From contig NZ_LZIR01000040.1 in assembly GCF_001667035.1 (NCBI RefSeq), forward strand, positions 1 to 64,000: a DNA stretch of 64,000 bases. The letters are read 5' to 3'. A program made the translations under genes and the position numbers. The DNA comes from Mycobacterium sp. 852002-51057_SCH5723018. GTDB taxonomy: Bacteria > Actinomycetota > Actinomycetes > Mycobacteriales > Mycobacteriaceae. Of this stretch, positions 42,452 to 51,111 are shown piece by piece. Below the pieces are notes generated by a model. That model saw only the letters and a program-made list of their open reading frames with translations. It was not told the origin of the DNA and did no database searches. Position 1 is the first letter of the stretch; each line of letters begins with the position of its first letter.

Positions 42452-43198
42452 TCAAGCGAGCGTTTCCCAGAACCGGGTCAGGGCCGCCGCGCCCCGGGCC
42501 GGGTCCTGCATCATCCACCAATGCCCGAGACCCTCGAGCACTGCCGTTTGCGCCCCGGCCCGTTGCGCCGCGCGACGGCGCATCGCCTCCGAGCCGACGT
42601 AGGTGTCCTCAGTGGCCAGAATTGACAGACCGGGCCGAGCCGCCGCGTTGCCCAGGGCGCGCCCGGCTTCGGCCATCGCCGGTTGGCGCGCGGAACGGTA
42701 GAGCAGCAGGATCGCCCGACCCATCTCGGGGCCTTGCGCCGCGGCGAGCGAGGTTGCGATATCGGCTGGCATCCCGGCGGCAACCCACATGGCGGCGCGG
42801 TCTTCGACCGTTCCACCCAGGAAGGTGTCGACGTGCTGCTCGCCGTCGTCGGGTGTCTGCCACACCTGCGCCAGGTCGTGCCAGACGTAGTCGGGGTCGA
42901 AACATCCGAGGATGTCGCTGACCCAGCTGCGTACCAGCTCGGGCCGATGCGTCACCACGTTCATCACGTGGCCGCCGCCCCAGTCGTGGCCGACGAGGTC
43001 GACCGGCTCGCCGATGTCCTCGAGCTCGCCCTCAAGCCAGTCGCGGTAGGCGAGGTAGGTGGCCGGGAAGTCGCCCGGCAGCGGCGCGCCGAAGCCGGGC
43101 GGGGAGAGCCGCACCACGTCGTCGCGCCCCAGCGCGTCGACCAGCGGGCCCCAGATTGCGTCGGTCTCCGGATTGCCGTGCACGAAAACGACAGTCAC
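42452..43198 (-). CDS. Alpha/beta-hydrolase
   Basis: A 248-residue hydrolase. FVHGNPETDAIW carries the HGNP oxyanion motif. VGHDWGGG has Asp as nucleophile, the haloalkane-dehalogenase/epoxide-hydrolase arrangement. GLGHWWMMQDP supplies the catalytic His. GTG at 43198 was chosen because AAGGAGGG lies just upstream; the frame extends to 43252 without better support. Likely an epoxide hydrolase or related enzyme, substrate unknown. It converges on the SDR at 41700. Confidence 0.85.
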   Translation of the reverse strand: MTVVFVHGNPETDAIWGPLVDALGRDDVVRLSPPGFGAPLPGDFPATYLAYRDWLEGELEDIGEPVDLVGHDWGGGHVMNVVTHRPELVRSWVSDILGCFDPDYVWHDLAQVWQTPDDGEQHVDTFLGGTVEDRAAMWVAAGMPADIATSLAAAQGPEMGRAILLLYRSARQPAMAEAGRALGNAAARPGLSILATEDTYVGSEAMRRRAAQRAGAQTAVLEGLGHWWMMQDPARGAAALTRFWETLA

Positions 43199-43353
43199 GG
43201 TGCCCTCCTTCTGTGAGCGGGTCACTTCGCCGCAGGTCGACTCTGCCAGCAACCAACGGCCGCTGCATGAGTTTCCGGCATCGGCAGATTAGGTTTTCGG
43301 CGCGAATGGGATTACTCTTGCCCGCGGCCCGTGTCTGACTCAGGAAAGCAGCC

Positions 43354-43641
43354 ATGTCCCTTCAGCCCACTCTGCGGCGCCCAAACGCGTTGCGCCGCAA
43401 CCGTACGCGACGTATCACTCATCGCGTGAAGTGCCCAACGCTCGGGCAGTGCTTCGACATCGAAGCCGCTCGCCATCCGGACGGGTGGATGATCCGGATT
43501 CCCGAGATCGGCGGGTTCCTCCGCGTTGGCAGTCGGGCGGCGGTGGAGCCGGCCGCGCGCAGGTATATCGCGGCCCGCACCGGCATCCCGATCGGTTATG
43601 TCACTGTCTTCGTTGCAAGCGAGACCGCCTGCACCTCTTGA
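43354..43641 (+). CDS. Small protein with a HicB-like fold
   Basis: 95 residues. After a basic N-terminal region (PTLRRPNALRRNRTRRITHR) comes FDIEAARHPDGWMIRIPEIG, then VGSRAAVEPAARRYIAARTG. This strand-helix pattern resembles HicB-type antitoxin proteins (substrate-like strand pair followed by an amphipathic helix). A GGAAAG ribosome-binding site precedes the ATG. No HicA-like toxin is adjacent, so a toxin/antitoxin role is unsupported. It converges with the mmpL gene ending at 43653. Confidence 0.5.
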   Translation: MSLQPTLRRPNALRRNRTRRITHRVKCPTLGQCFDIEAARHPDGWMIRIPEIGGFLRVGSRAAVEPAARRYIAARTGIPIGYVTVFVASETACTS

Positions 43642-43652
43642 TCGGACAGGCC

Positions 43653-46478
43653 TTACGCCGGCCGTAGCGGCCGGGAACGCACCAGCGTCGGCCACCAGAA
43701 CCAGGGTCCAAGTATTCGAAGGATGCACGGCACCACAAACGAACGCACGATCAGCGTGTCGAGCAGCAGGCCGATGCATACGGTCGAACCCACCTGACCG
43801 ATCGTCCTCAGTTCGCTGGTCAGCATCGCCAGCATGGTGAACGCGAACACCAGACCCGCTGACGTCACAACGCCACCGGTGCTGCCGAGCGCCCGGATGA
43901 GACCGGTGTGGATCCCGGCGTGCAGCTCCTCCTTGACTCGGATGATCAACAGCAGGTTGTAGTCCGAACCCACCGCCACCAAGATGATGAACGTCAGCGG
44001 CAATATCAGCCAGTGCAGGGGCAGGCCGATGAGGTGCTGCCAGACGAGTATGGAGAGCCCGAACGCACCGGCGTACGAGAAAGCTACGGTGCCGGGGATC
44101 ACCAGGGCGGCCATCAGGCTTCGCGTCAGAAACAACATGATCAAGAAGATCAGCACGAAGGCGGCGATCGCCACGATAAGCAGATCGGACGCGGCGTATT
44201 CCTTGATGTCCTTGTTGGTTGCTCCCGACCCGCCGATATAAACCCTCGCGCCGGCCAACGACGTCTCTTTCAAGATCGTGGTTATCGCCCCCGGGAACTT
44301 TTCGACATGCTCCACGCCTTCCGGGCCATTGGCGTCGCCCTCGTGGGTGACGATGATGCGAGCGGCCTTGCCGTCCGGCGACATCAGGAGCTGCATGCCG
44401 GTCTTGACGTCGTCGTTGTCGAATCCTTCTCGGGGGATGTAGAAGAAGTCATCGCTGCGGGACTGGTCGAAGTCGAGCCCCACATTGACCTGGTCGTTGA
44501 ATGTCTGGTCGGTCTGTGTGGATTGCAGAGACGACTGGCCGTAGCTGCTGACCAAAAGAGCGGCCAAGGCGTCCTGGTCGTCGGCCGTGAGCTTCAGCTG
44601 GGTTATTACTTGGGGCAAGATCTTGTCTATGGCCTCAAGGGAGGTTTTGGCGTCCGTGATGTCGTCGGCCAACTTGTCGATGTTGTCGAGCGCATCGAAG
44701 AGCGATCTGAATGTCCAGCAAATGGGGATGTCGAAACAGTGCCTCTCCCAATAGAAATAGCTCTTGATCGGCCGGAAGAAGTCGTCGACGTTCGAGATTT
44801 CCTGATTCATCTCAGCGGTGATTCTTTGCAGATCCTCGACCGTGAGAACGGTCTTGTGCAACTCATCCGACATGTTTTGGAAATAGACGATTTCTTTCCG
44901 CAAGACCTCGACGGAGTGCGTCGTGATCTGTGCCTGTTGGTCCGTATTCGCGTTTTGCTGCCTGTTAAAAGGGAGCTGTTGACCGCTACCACTGCCTTGC
45001 GTGGTGAACAAATAGGGAATGGTGGCGTGCTCCAATGGTCGGCCCAGGGGCCTGGTGATGCTTTGCACCATCGCGACGCCGGGAAGACGAATGAGGGCCC
45101 TGGCCGCCCGATCCAATGAGATGAAGTCGGCCGAATTTCGCATGTCGTGATCCGTTTCGATCATCAGCATCTCGGAGAACAGCTTGCTCTTCGGGAAGTG
45201 CCGATCCGCCGCCGCGAAACCCAGATTGGCGGGGGCGTTGTGCGGCTGGTATTGACGGTCGTCGTAATTCTGCCGGTACGTCGGCACGAAGACAGCCCCG
45301 AACACGACGGCGGCGGCACTGGCCACCAGGATTGGCACCGGCCACCGGACCACGCTTGTCCCGATCCGCCGATACAGATGCGCCTTGGCCTTCCCCCTGG
45401 GGTCGAATAGCCCGAAAAGGCTGCCCACGGTCAAGAATGCCGGGCCGAGCGTCAGCGCCGCGGCGATGGTAAACAGCATGGCGATGGCGACGGCCGGCCC
45501 CATGGTGTGGAAGTAGTTGAGCCTCGCGAACGTCAGGCAGTAACACGCCCCCGCGATCGTCAGCCCCGAGCCAAGGATGACCGGCGTGACGCTCTTGTAG
45601 GCGATGTAGAACGCCTCCTCCCTGCTCTCGCCGGCCTGTCTCGCCTCGTGATAGCGGCCCATCAAGAAGATGCCGTAATCCGTCCCCGCTCCCAGGGTCA
45701 GTGCGACGACGATGTTCACGGCGAATGAGGAGAGCTCGATGTACCCCAAATGCCCGAGGGTTGCGATGACGCCCTTCGCGACCAGCATCTCGAACAGAAC
45801 CCCGGCCAAGGGCACAAATAGGGTGACGATGGAGCGGTACACGAGCAGCAACATCACGAAGATGAGGACGATCGTCACGATCGTGATGTTGTTCAGGCTT
45901 GAATTCGCAATAGCCACCGTGTCCGAGGCGAGCGGAGCCGCGCCGCTGACATAGACTCGGAGCCCGGGCGGTGGCGTGTCCTTCGCGACGATATCTCGAA
46001 CGGCAGCAACGGACTCGTTCGCTTGCATTTGGCCGATATCGCCCGCGAGACGCAAGAGCACGTACGCGGCCTTGCCGTCAAGGCTCTGCGCCCCCGCCGC
46101 GGTGATCGGCTTGCCCCACAGATCCATGACGTATTGCACATGCTGAGGGTCGAGCTTGAGCCGGCGCACCAAATCGTCGTAATACCTATGGTCCACATCG
46201 CCCAACGGCCGGTCGGCTTCCAACACGAGCATGGCCAAGCTGGTGGAATTGGACTCGTGAAACTTCGCACCGATGGCCAGCAACGCCCGCTGCGACGGCG
46301 CGTAGTGCGGGACCACCGGCCCCGCGAGTTCTTCGGCGACCCTCTCCACCTGCGGCATGAAGGTGTTCGTCGACACGGCGAGAAGGGCCCAGAAGGCGAT
46401 GATCGGTATCGCGAGGACGCGGACCATCCTCGGCACGAAGGGCCGTTTCACGCGATGCCCAGCCGGACGCTCGCTCAT
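43653..46478 (-). CDS. MmpL-family RND transporter (second locus)
   Basis: A 941-residue transporter with the MmpL topology. TM1 (IIAFWALLAVSTNTFMPQVE) is followed by a periplasmic porter domain with MLVLEADRPLGDVDHRYYDD. TM2-6 contain GTDYGIFLMGRYHEARQAG. The second periplasmic domain ends in DDFFRPIKSYFYWERHCFDI, and TM7-12 contain [15 protein letters not shown]. The proton-relay Asp-Tyr pairs are intact. Its start overlaps the mmpS stop by four bases (ATGA). It is a distant paralog of the 35875 transporter, on the opposite strand. No regulator gene is adjacent. Substrate unknown. Confidence 0.93.
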   Translation of the reverse strand: MSERPAGHRVKRPFVPRMVRVLAIPIIAFWALLAVSTNTFMPQVERVAEELAGPVVPHYAPSQRALLAIGAKFHESNSTSLAMLVLEADRPLGDVDHRYYDDLVRRLKLDPQHVQYVMDLWGKPITAAGAQSLDGKAAYVLLRLAGDIGQMQANESVAAVRDIVAKDTPPPGLRVYVSGAAPLASDTVAIANSSLNNITIVTIVLIFVMLLLVYRSIVTLFVPLAGVLFEMLVAKGVIATLGHLGYIELSSFAVNIVVALTLGAGTDYGIFLMGRYHEARQAGESREEAFYIAYKSVTPVILGSGLTIAGACYCLTFARLNYFHTMGPAVAIAMLFTIAAALTLGPAFLTVGSLFGLFDPRGKAKAHLYRRIGTSVVRWPVPILVASAAAVVFGAVFVPTYRQNYDDRQYQPHNAPANLGFAAADRHFPKSKLFSEMLMIETDHDMRNSADFISLDRAARALIRLPGVAMVQSITRPLGRPLEHATIPYLFTTQGSGSGQQLPFNRQQNANTDQQAQITTHSVEVLRKEIVYFQNMSDELHKTVLTVEDLQRITAEMNQEISNVDDFFRPIKSYFYWERHCFDIPICWTFRSLFDALDNIDKLADDITDAKTSLEAIDKILPQVITQLKLTADDQDALAALLVSSYGQSSLQSTQTDQTFNDQVNVGLDFDQSRSDDFFYIPREGFDNDDVKTGMQLLMSPDGKAARIIVTHEGDANGPEGVEHVEKFPGAITTILKETSLAGARVYIGGSGATNKDIKEYAASDLLIVAIAAFVLIFLIMLFLTRSLMAALVIPGTVAFSYAGAFGLSILVWQHLIGLPLHWLILPLTFIILVAVGSDYNLLLIIRVKEELHAGIHTGLIRALGSTGGVVTSAGLVFAFTMLAMLTSELRTIGQVGSTVCIGLLLDTLIVRSFVVPCILRILGPWFWWPTLVRSRPLRPA

Positions 46479-46918
46479 GCGGATTTCACTATGCAGAAGA
46501 CATGCGCATCCTGATGGGCGTCGGATTGTTCAGCGCGGACAACGCCGTTCACCAGCAGGCGGCAGCCGACTTGACCACCATGGACCTGCGCCGAGATGCT
46601 GCCGGACACCACGGTGAGCGTGGTCGTCTCCGTGTGCGACCACGGCAGGGTCGTGAGATCAACCTGATGCGGATGCCCGTCGATGTCGACGTAGACCAGC
46701 ATCCCGCCTTGCCCGACGGAGCCTGATAGCTCAAACGTGAGTCGTTTGACATTGAACTCCGGGGGTGCAGCCGGGCCATTGACGGTGATGACGGGCGGTG
46801 GAGCGGAAAACTGGTGCACCTTCCACATGAGCACCGCACCGACAGCGAGCGCCACGACGGCAACCAGCGGCATCCATACCCGCGCCAAGACGGTCCTGCC
46901 CACCGAACGAGGGCTCAC
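46475..46918 (-). CDS. MmpS-family accessory membrane protein (second locus)
   Basis: 147 residues from the GTG at 46918; the frame is open further upstream. One transmembrane helix (VWMPLVAVVALAVGAVLMWK) is followed by the periplasmic domain FNVKRLTFELSGSVGQGGML and VYVDIDGHPHQVDLTTLPWS. Paired Cys (VGCRLLVNG, HVFCIVKSA) occur as in other MmpS proteins. It is coupled to the following mmpL by an ATGA overlap. The roughly 190-bp gap upstream (46919-47112) holds the presumed promoter but no recognisable operator. Confidence 0.9.
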   Translation of the reverse strand: MSPRSVGRTVLARVWMPLVAVVALAVGAVLMWKVHQFSAPPPVITVNGPAAPPEFNVKRLTFELSGSVGQGGMLVYVDIDGHPHQVDLTTLPWSHTETTTLTVVSGSISAQVHGGQVGCRLLVNGVVRAEQSDAHQDAHVFCIVKSA

Positions 46919-47112
46919 TCGATGACCTTTCCGAATCCGGTCCGCATCTCCTCGTTCCCGCCCCCGATCTCTCCACTGGCCCATGCAGATAGTAGACGGT
47001 CATGTGCCTAACGGACTTGCGATCTGCAAAGATTAGCGGCACCGCGGCCGGAACGCGACCGCGAGGGCTGCGGGCAGCCTGCCGGTGATCGCACTGGCCG
47101 CCGTGAGTCGGT

Positions 47113-47592
47113 TCAGGACATCTTCCGCAGACGCCGTTTGAGCCTTGCGCTGCGCAGAATCTGAGTCGTGAAGTTCACGGAGGCCAACATGGGGAACACA
47201 CCAAGAAATGTCCGCTCGGAGGGCGTCGCCCCGTGCAAGTGGTAAAGGCTTCCGAACACATAAAAACAGCCCACCATGAATAACGCCCCGGGAATGCAGA
47301 GCGTCATCAAGGAACTGCGATCGGCAAGGAGCTGCTTCGCGTAATCCAACTCTTCCTGCGACATCGGTTGCCGTTTGCGCACTTTGACTACAACCGCTTT
47401 GGCGCTCCCGACTTCTTCGCCTATCGGCAGGGGCGCTCGATCCCCAAGCCGCTTGACGTATACGGCGGCAAAGGACACAAATATCAGGGCCAGCGCGAAG
47501 GCGGTCATGGTCAGAAGGGCAAATAGGCTCGCGGTCATTCCCAGAACGTATCGGCGCGCGTTGCCGAAGGTCAACGGCGGAAGACCAGCCAT
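47113..47592 (-). CDS. Hypothetical membrane protein downstream of gtrA-like gene
   Basis: 159 residues from ATG 47592. There are two hydrophobic spans (about 18-42, LFALLTMTAFALALIFVSFA; about 101-121, LMTLCIPGALFMVGCFYVFG) separated by a charged, Lys/Arg-rich loop (VVVKVRKRQPMSQEELDYAK). The tail is basic (RSARLKRRLRKMS). I do not recognise the family. The start overlaps the end of the GtrA-like gene by about 22 bases, so the two are probably translated together. An internal ATG at 47538 is an alternative start. Confidence 0.55.
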   Translation of the reverse strand: MAGLPPLTFGNARRYVLGMTASLFALLTMTAFALALIFVSFAAVYVKRLGDRAPLPIGEEVGSAKAVVVKVRKRQPMSQEELDYAKQLLADRSSLMTLCIPGALFMVGCFYVFGSLYHLHGATPSERTFLGVFPMLASVNFTTQILRSARLKRRLRKMS

Positions 47593-48044
47593 CTCATCGC
47601 GCAGTACATGTACACCGCTTCGCAACAACCCGCCGCCAGGCGCGCGAGCTGGTACTGCACCCCAACGGCCGCCAACAGGCTGGACAGGCCGAGGATGAAG
47701 ACCAGGTAGTTGACGATGACCACCACCACATACACGGCAAGCTGTGGACCGACCGGCGCGTGCGACCGAAAGTTGAAGGTGCGGTTCAGCGCGTAGCTAA
47801 GGGCAAAGGCGGTGGCGTAAGCGATCGTGACGGCGATCGGCACCGGAACGGCCAGGCCGCTGTGCAGGCCGGTCAAGATTGCCAGATCGACGCCGAAGGT
47901 GAGGCCGTTGATCAGGCAGAAGCCGAGAAATGTTGGTGCAACGAACGATTTGAGCCCGAACGGAAGCCGCCCGACGACGGCCTCACACCACTCGTGGAAT
48001 CGGTCGACCACGCGTGACTGGCCGACCCGCGATGGGGCTTGCAC
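47571..48044 (-). CDS. GtrA-family membrane protein
   Basis: A 157-residue protein with four transmembrane helices in the GtrA layout. The segments are FLGFCLINGLTFGVDLAILT, VTIAYATAFALSYALNRTFN followed by FRSH, LAVYVVVVIVNYLVFILGLS, and ARLAAGCCEAVYMYCAMRW with LVFRR. The NRTFNFRS motif at the end of helix 2 and the terminal basic stretch are hallmark features. GtrA proteins help flip polyprenyl-phosphate-linked sugars or assist arabinogalactan and lipopolysaccharide glycosylation. The GTG start is at 48044. It precedes an unknown membrane protein gene with overlap. Confidence 0.85.
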   Translation of the reverse strand: MQAPSRVGQSRVVDRFHEWCEAVVGRLPFGLKSFVAPTFLGFCLINGLTFGVDLAILTGLHSGLAVPVPIAVTIAYATAFALSYALNRTFNFRSHAPVGPQLAVYVVVVIVNYLVFILGLSSLLAAVGVQYQLARLAAGCCEAVYMYCAMRWLVFRR

Positions 48045-48203
48045 ACGCGTACCGTGTCACGACCAGGTATCTACCGTGTTATCAACACGCCAAATCCCCG
48101 CGCCAGAGGCGTTGTCGCGTTTCAGTTTTGCGCATCTGGGTAATTCGCAGCAGCGGTCCGCAGATGCGGTCGCAAGTCGGTGGCCGGAGCAAAGGACCAG
48201 GTC

Positions 48204-48554
48204 ATGTCACGTTTAGTGCCCGCTGTTAACCGAACGGACACTACGCAGTCGGACGACGTTGTCCGCGGCGCCAACTCGAGGGAGACGAGCGGCTGGGCGT
48301 CTGAGGCGCTATGCCAAACTCTTGATCCTGACGAGCTTTTCGTAAGCGGGGCCGACCAGCGCAGGGCGGCGGCGATCTGCCGCCGGTGCCCCGTCATGTA
48401 CCAGTGCGGGGTAGAAGCGCTGGAAAACAAGGTCGAGTTCGGTGTCTGGGGCGGGATGACCGAGCGCCAGCGTCGGGCCATTCTCAAAAGGCATCCCGAG
48501 GTCGTGTCTTGGTCGGCATTCCTTGACAGACACAAGGCTCGCAACGTCAGCTGA
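48204..48554 (+). CDS. WhiB-family iron-sulfur regulator
   Basis: A 116-residue WhiB-like protein. The four cluster cysteines appear as ALC, then CRRC and QC (AAICRRCPVMYQCGVEALEN). They are followed by the GVWGGMTERQRR turn and a basic C-terminal stretch (RAILKRHPE). WhiB proteins hold an oxygen- and NO-sensitive 4Fe-4S cluster and bind the principal sigma factor. A 22-residue N-terminal extension precedes the core. ATG at 48204 follows AAAGGACC; an upstream GTG at 48180 is possible. Its number within the WhiB family cannot be assigned from the sequence alone. Confidence 0.9.
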   Translation: MSRLVPAVNRTDTTQSDDVVRGANSRETSGWASEALCQTLDPDELFVSGADQRRAAAICRRCPVMYQCGVEALENKVEFGVWGGMTERQRRAILKRHPEVVSWSAFLDRHKARNVS

Positions 48555-48592
48555 TGGGGGGCGGCAGAGGGCTGTGTCACCGGGCGAGTGGC

Positions 48593-48886
48593 TTAAGGTG
48601 GCGCAGCCCTTAGTCGCGTCCGGGGCCGAGGAGGGACATCCGCGGTCCGTCGGCAGAGGTAAAGCCGCTCGAGCCGATCCACGAGAAGTTGTGCTTCGTG
48701 GATGTCCTGGCGCAGTTCGGCCGCTTCCGTCCGCATCGCGCATGCCCGGGCGCTCCTGCCAGCGGCCTGCAAGCGTTCGAGGGACGCCAGTTGGCCGGTC
48801 ATTTTTCGCAGCTCAATGCGCAAGGCGCGCACAAACTCCACGGCCTGGGCGACCTGCCATCCCTCCATCGAGTGATCTTCCCTCAC
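48593..48886 (-). CDS. Small helical hypothetical protein
   Basis: 97 residues (91 if ATG 48868 is used). Long helices predominate: VAQAVEFVRALRIELRKMTG, then LASLERLQAAGRSARACAMR and LRQDIHEAQLLVDRLERLYL. This suggests a two-helix coiled coil. The C-terminus is Pro/Arg-rich. I do not recognise a family. It converges with the WhiB gene 38 bases away. The periodic leucines make it a plausible real protein. Confidence 0.5.
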   Translation of the reverse strand: MREDHSMEGWQVAQAVEFVRALRIELRKMTGQLASLERLQAAGRSARACAMRTEAAELRQDIHEAQLLVDRLERLYLCRRTADVPPRPRTRLRAAPP

Positions 48887-49133
48887 TGCAGGTGGTTACC
48901 CGGTAGCTTTCGCAGATAAAAGCATCGGGGCCGCAGCGGCCGTGACGCGAATTTCGTTGACGCACCTGTAAATTTGAGCGCCTGTTTCAGGCGTCGATCA
49001 ACCATGGGTGTCCCTGTCGGTCCCGGTATTGACGGGGTTTGGCTGCCAATCGTTTCGCTGGAATGGGAACCCCGTGAGACGCGCTCATGATGGCGACATC
49101 GTAGAAACCCGTTGTACGCGAGAGGAAGAACTC

Positions 49134-49610
49134 ATGTCCGTCATCCACTTTCACGCCGTAACCACGTCGACGCCCGAGCAATTCATCGCCGGGCTCACTG
49201 ACTTCGGGCCGGGCCGGTCCAAGGTCTTCAAAAACAGCGCCGACGCGTATCTGATGGTGCACGACCGGGGTTTGAATCAGGCCGACGTCACTGAAGGCTC
49301 GGGCGGCATCTGGGAAACGCTGCACTACGACTGGTCCGATCCCGGCCGCGTCAAGCTCACCGCGACCGACTCCAACACGTTCGGCGGCGCGTCCGGGTAC
49401 ACCTACACCCTGACCCGCCGGCCCGACGGAGCGACCGACGTCGACGTCGTCATCGTTCGCGAGGGCAAGAACCTCAAGGGACGGGTGCTGTCGGCCGTGC
49501 TTGGAACCGTCGGGAAGCGTTTCTTGGGCAAGGCGTTCACCAAGAGCGTCAAGGCCATTGAAGCCCGCGGCGCGGCGGACGCTGCCGGGCGGTCTGCGGC
49601 GGCGTCCTGA
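49134..49610 (+). CDS. SRPBCC-family protein
   Basis: A 158-residue protein resembling the START/SRPBCC hydrophobic-ligand fold. The opening strand is SVIHFHAVTTSTPEQFIAGL, followed by GGIWETLHYDWSDPGRVKL and a long C-terminal helix (GTVGKRFLGKAFTKSVKAIE). Such proteins carry or modify lipophilic ligands. ATG at 49134 has GAGAGGAAG upstream; the frame is open further left but without homology. It stands alone, with a metallo-beta-lactamase relic downstream on the opposite strand. The upstream gap 48887-49133 shows no other gene. Confidence 0.75.
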   Translation: MSVIHFHAVTTSTPEQFIAGLTDFGPGRSKVFKNSADAYLMVHDRGLNQADVTEGSGGIWETLHYDWSDPGRVKLTATDSNTFGGASGYTYTLTRRPDGATDVDVVIVREGKNLKGRVLSAVLGTVGKRFLGKAFTKSVKAIEARGAADAAGRSAAAS

Positions 49611-49739
49611 TCGCATCGCGATGTCGAGGCGCAGCCAACTCTCATCGGTCCTACCGACCACGGAAAACTGAATATCAGTGAAAACCGTTGTTGGAAAGAA
49701 GGTTCCGGTGACAGTCGATTGAAACCGCAACCGCATTCC

Positions 49740-49993
49740 ACCGCCGCGTCGGATGAATCTGGGGGGATTGTCGAAGCTGCCAGGAGCCTTCTGCCCCGCG
49801 ATGACCCTCGCCGGTTGAGGATCTGGGCGGTGTCGAGCGCGGCGAGCCACTCGTCGATCCCCGTGACGCCACCGGATTCCGTCAGGTACAGATGCACGCC
49901 GTTGTAGACGACGTCACCGGCGACGAGCAGACCCATGTCGGGATGTGCAGCATCGTGGTGGACCTTCTTTTGTTTGGTCATTGCATCAACCAT
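49740..49993 (-). pseudogene. Metallo-beta-lactamase-fold relic
   Basis: A leftward frame reads HHDAAHPDMGLLVAGDVVYN, then GVHLYLTESGGVTGIDEWLA and ALDTAQILNR. This is the second half of MBL-fold hydrolases, with the D of the LLVAGDVVYNGVH metal region. After a frameshift near 49810 it continues as RVIAGQKAPGSFDNPPRFI, matching the GHK.P..DD.PR tail with GH changed to GQ. The front half with HxHxDH is missing. The remainder of the 49611-50064 gap has no recognisable gene. Confidence 0.65.
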
Positions 49994-50064
49994 GAAGCCG
50001 CCGGTTAATGATCGGAAGGCTCCCTTGACCCTGGGACTGGCCGGGCCATGGTTACGCTCGTCTG

Positions 50065-50874
50065 ATGGCGGTAAAGGCCAACGCGCTGGGCGATTACCTT
50101 CGAGCCAGGCGTGAGCAGGTGCGGCCCGAGGACGTCGCGCTGATCGCTGGCAGCCGCCGGCGGGTCGCGGGGTTGCGTCGTGAAGAGCTGGCGCTGCTGG
50201 CCGGGATCAGTTCCGATTACTACCTGCGGCTCGAGCAGGGTCGCGACAAGAACCCGTCACCTCCGGTTCTCGATGCGCTCGCGCGGGCCCTGCGGCTCGA
50301 CGTCAAGGCGACCGAGTACCTGCGCCAGCTGGCCAGCCCGACCGGCAACCGACGGGATTACTCGGGTGTAGAGGCCGCGGCGGACGACACCGAGGAGCTG
50401 ATAGAGCAGTTCGCGATGCCGGCGATCGTGGCCAGCCGATGCCTGGATGTGTTGGCGGCCAACCGAATCGCTCGGGCGTTGTCGCCTGGTTTTACGCCCC
50501 GTCGAAACTTCCTGTCCTGGCGGTTATTAGACCCAGCGGCCCGCGAGCTCTATGTCGATTGGGACGAGGCGACCGACATCGCGGTGAGCGGATTACGCGA
50601 AGCGGCCGGCAGCGATCCGGATGACCCGCGCGTGCGATCGTTGATCGATGAATTGTCCGCCGCCAGCGAGCGATTCAGGGATCTGTGGGCGCGTGCCAAT
50701 GTGGGATATCGGACCGGAGTTCTGCACATGCGCCACCCCGTGGTGGGTGATCTGTATCTGCACCGAAACCGCTTCAACATCCCGCACTCTGGTGGCCAGC
50801 ACTTGCTGACTTACCGGGCCGAACCGGGAAGCGACTCGGCCAAAGCTCTGGACGCGCTGCGATCGCTCGGCTGA
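50065..50874 (+). CDS. XRE-type regulator with MmyB-like ligand domain
   Basis: A 269-residue regulator. The N-terminal Cro/XRE helix-turn-helix is clear: GDYLRARREQVRPEDVALIA and LRREELALLAGISSDYYLRL followed by EQGRDKNPSPPVLDALARAL. The C-terminal domain (about 105-265) is the MmyB-like ligand-binding type (PAIVASRCLDVLAANRIARA, and HPVVGDLYLHRNRFNIP). Relatives control small detoxification or fatty-acid-linked genes, usually adjacent; here no obvious target is adjacent. The ATG start at 50065 fits the family. Confidence 0.9.
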   Translation: MAVKANALGDYLRARREQVRPEDVALIAGSRRRVAGLRREELALLAGISSDYYLRLEQGRDKNPSPPVLDALARALRLDVKATEYLRQLASPTGNRRDYSGVEAAADDTEELIEQFAMPAIVASRCLDVLAANRIARALSPGFTPRRNFLSWRLLDPAARELYVDWDEATDIAVSGLREAAGSDPDDPRVRSLIDELSAASERFRDLWARANVGYRTGVLHMRHPVVGDLYLHRNRFNIPHSGGQHLLTYRAEPGSDSAKALDALRSLG

Positions 50875-51111
50875 GACCCGGGGCTTTCGCCGGCGTCAAC
50901 GTCACGTCAAGCGGACGTCGCTGATGTCGATGGACACCATGATTTCGTCGGGTACCAATCGGCCGTCGGCGTCGCAGCGGTAGGCCCGGCGCTTGGAGGG
51001 CAGTTTGATACCGTCGCCGAGATTGCCGTGAGGGCTGTGACTTGGGTATCTACCACAGCCATGGCGGCAATCTCGCTGCGCGCAAAGGCGCGGGAGTTGA
51101 TCGCCAGGCAG

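Noticed and set aside
50903..51010. Leftward coding-like tail (IKLPSKRRAYRCDADGRLVP)
   Set aside because: It reads like the end of a protein, but there is no start codon and I could not assign a family, so it was not listed as a gene.
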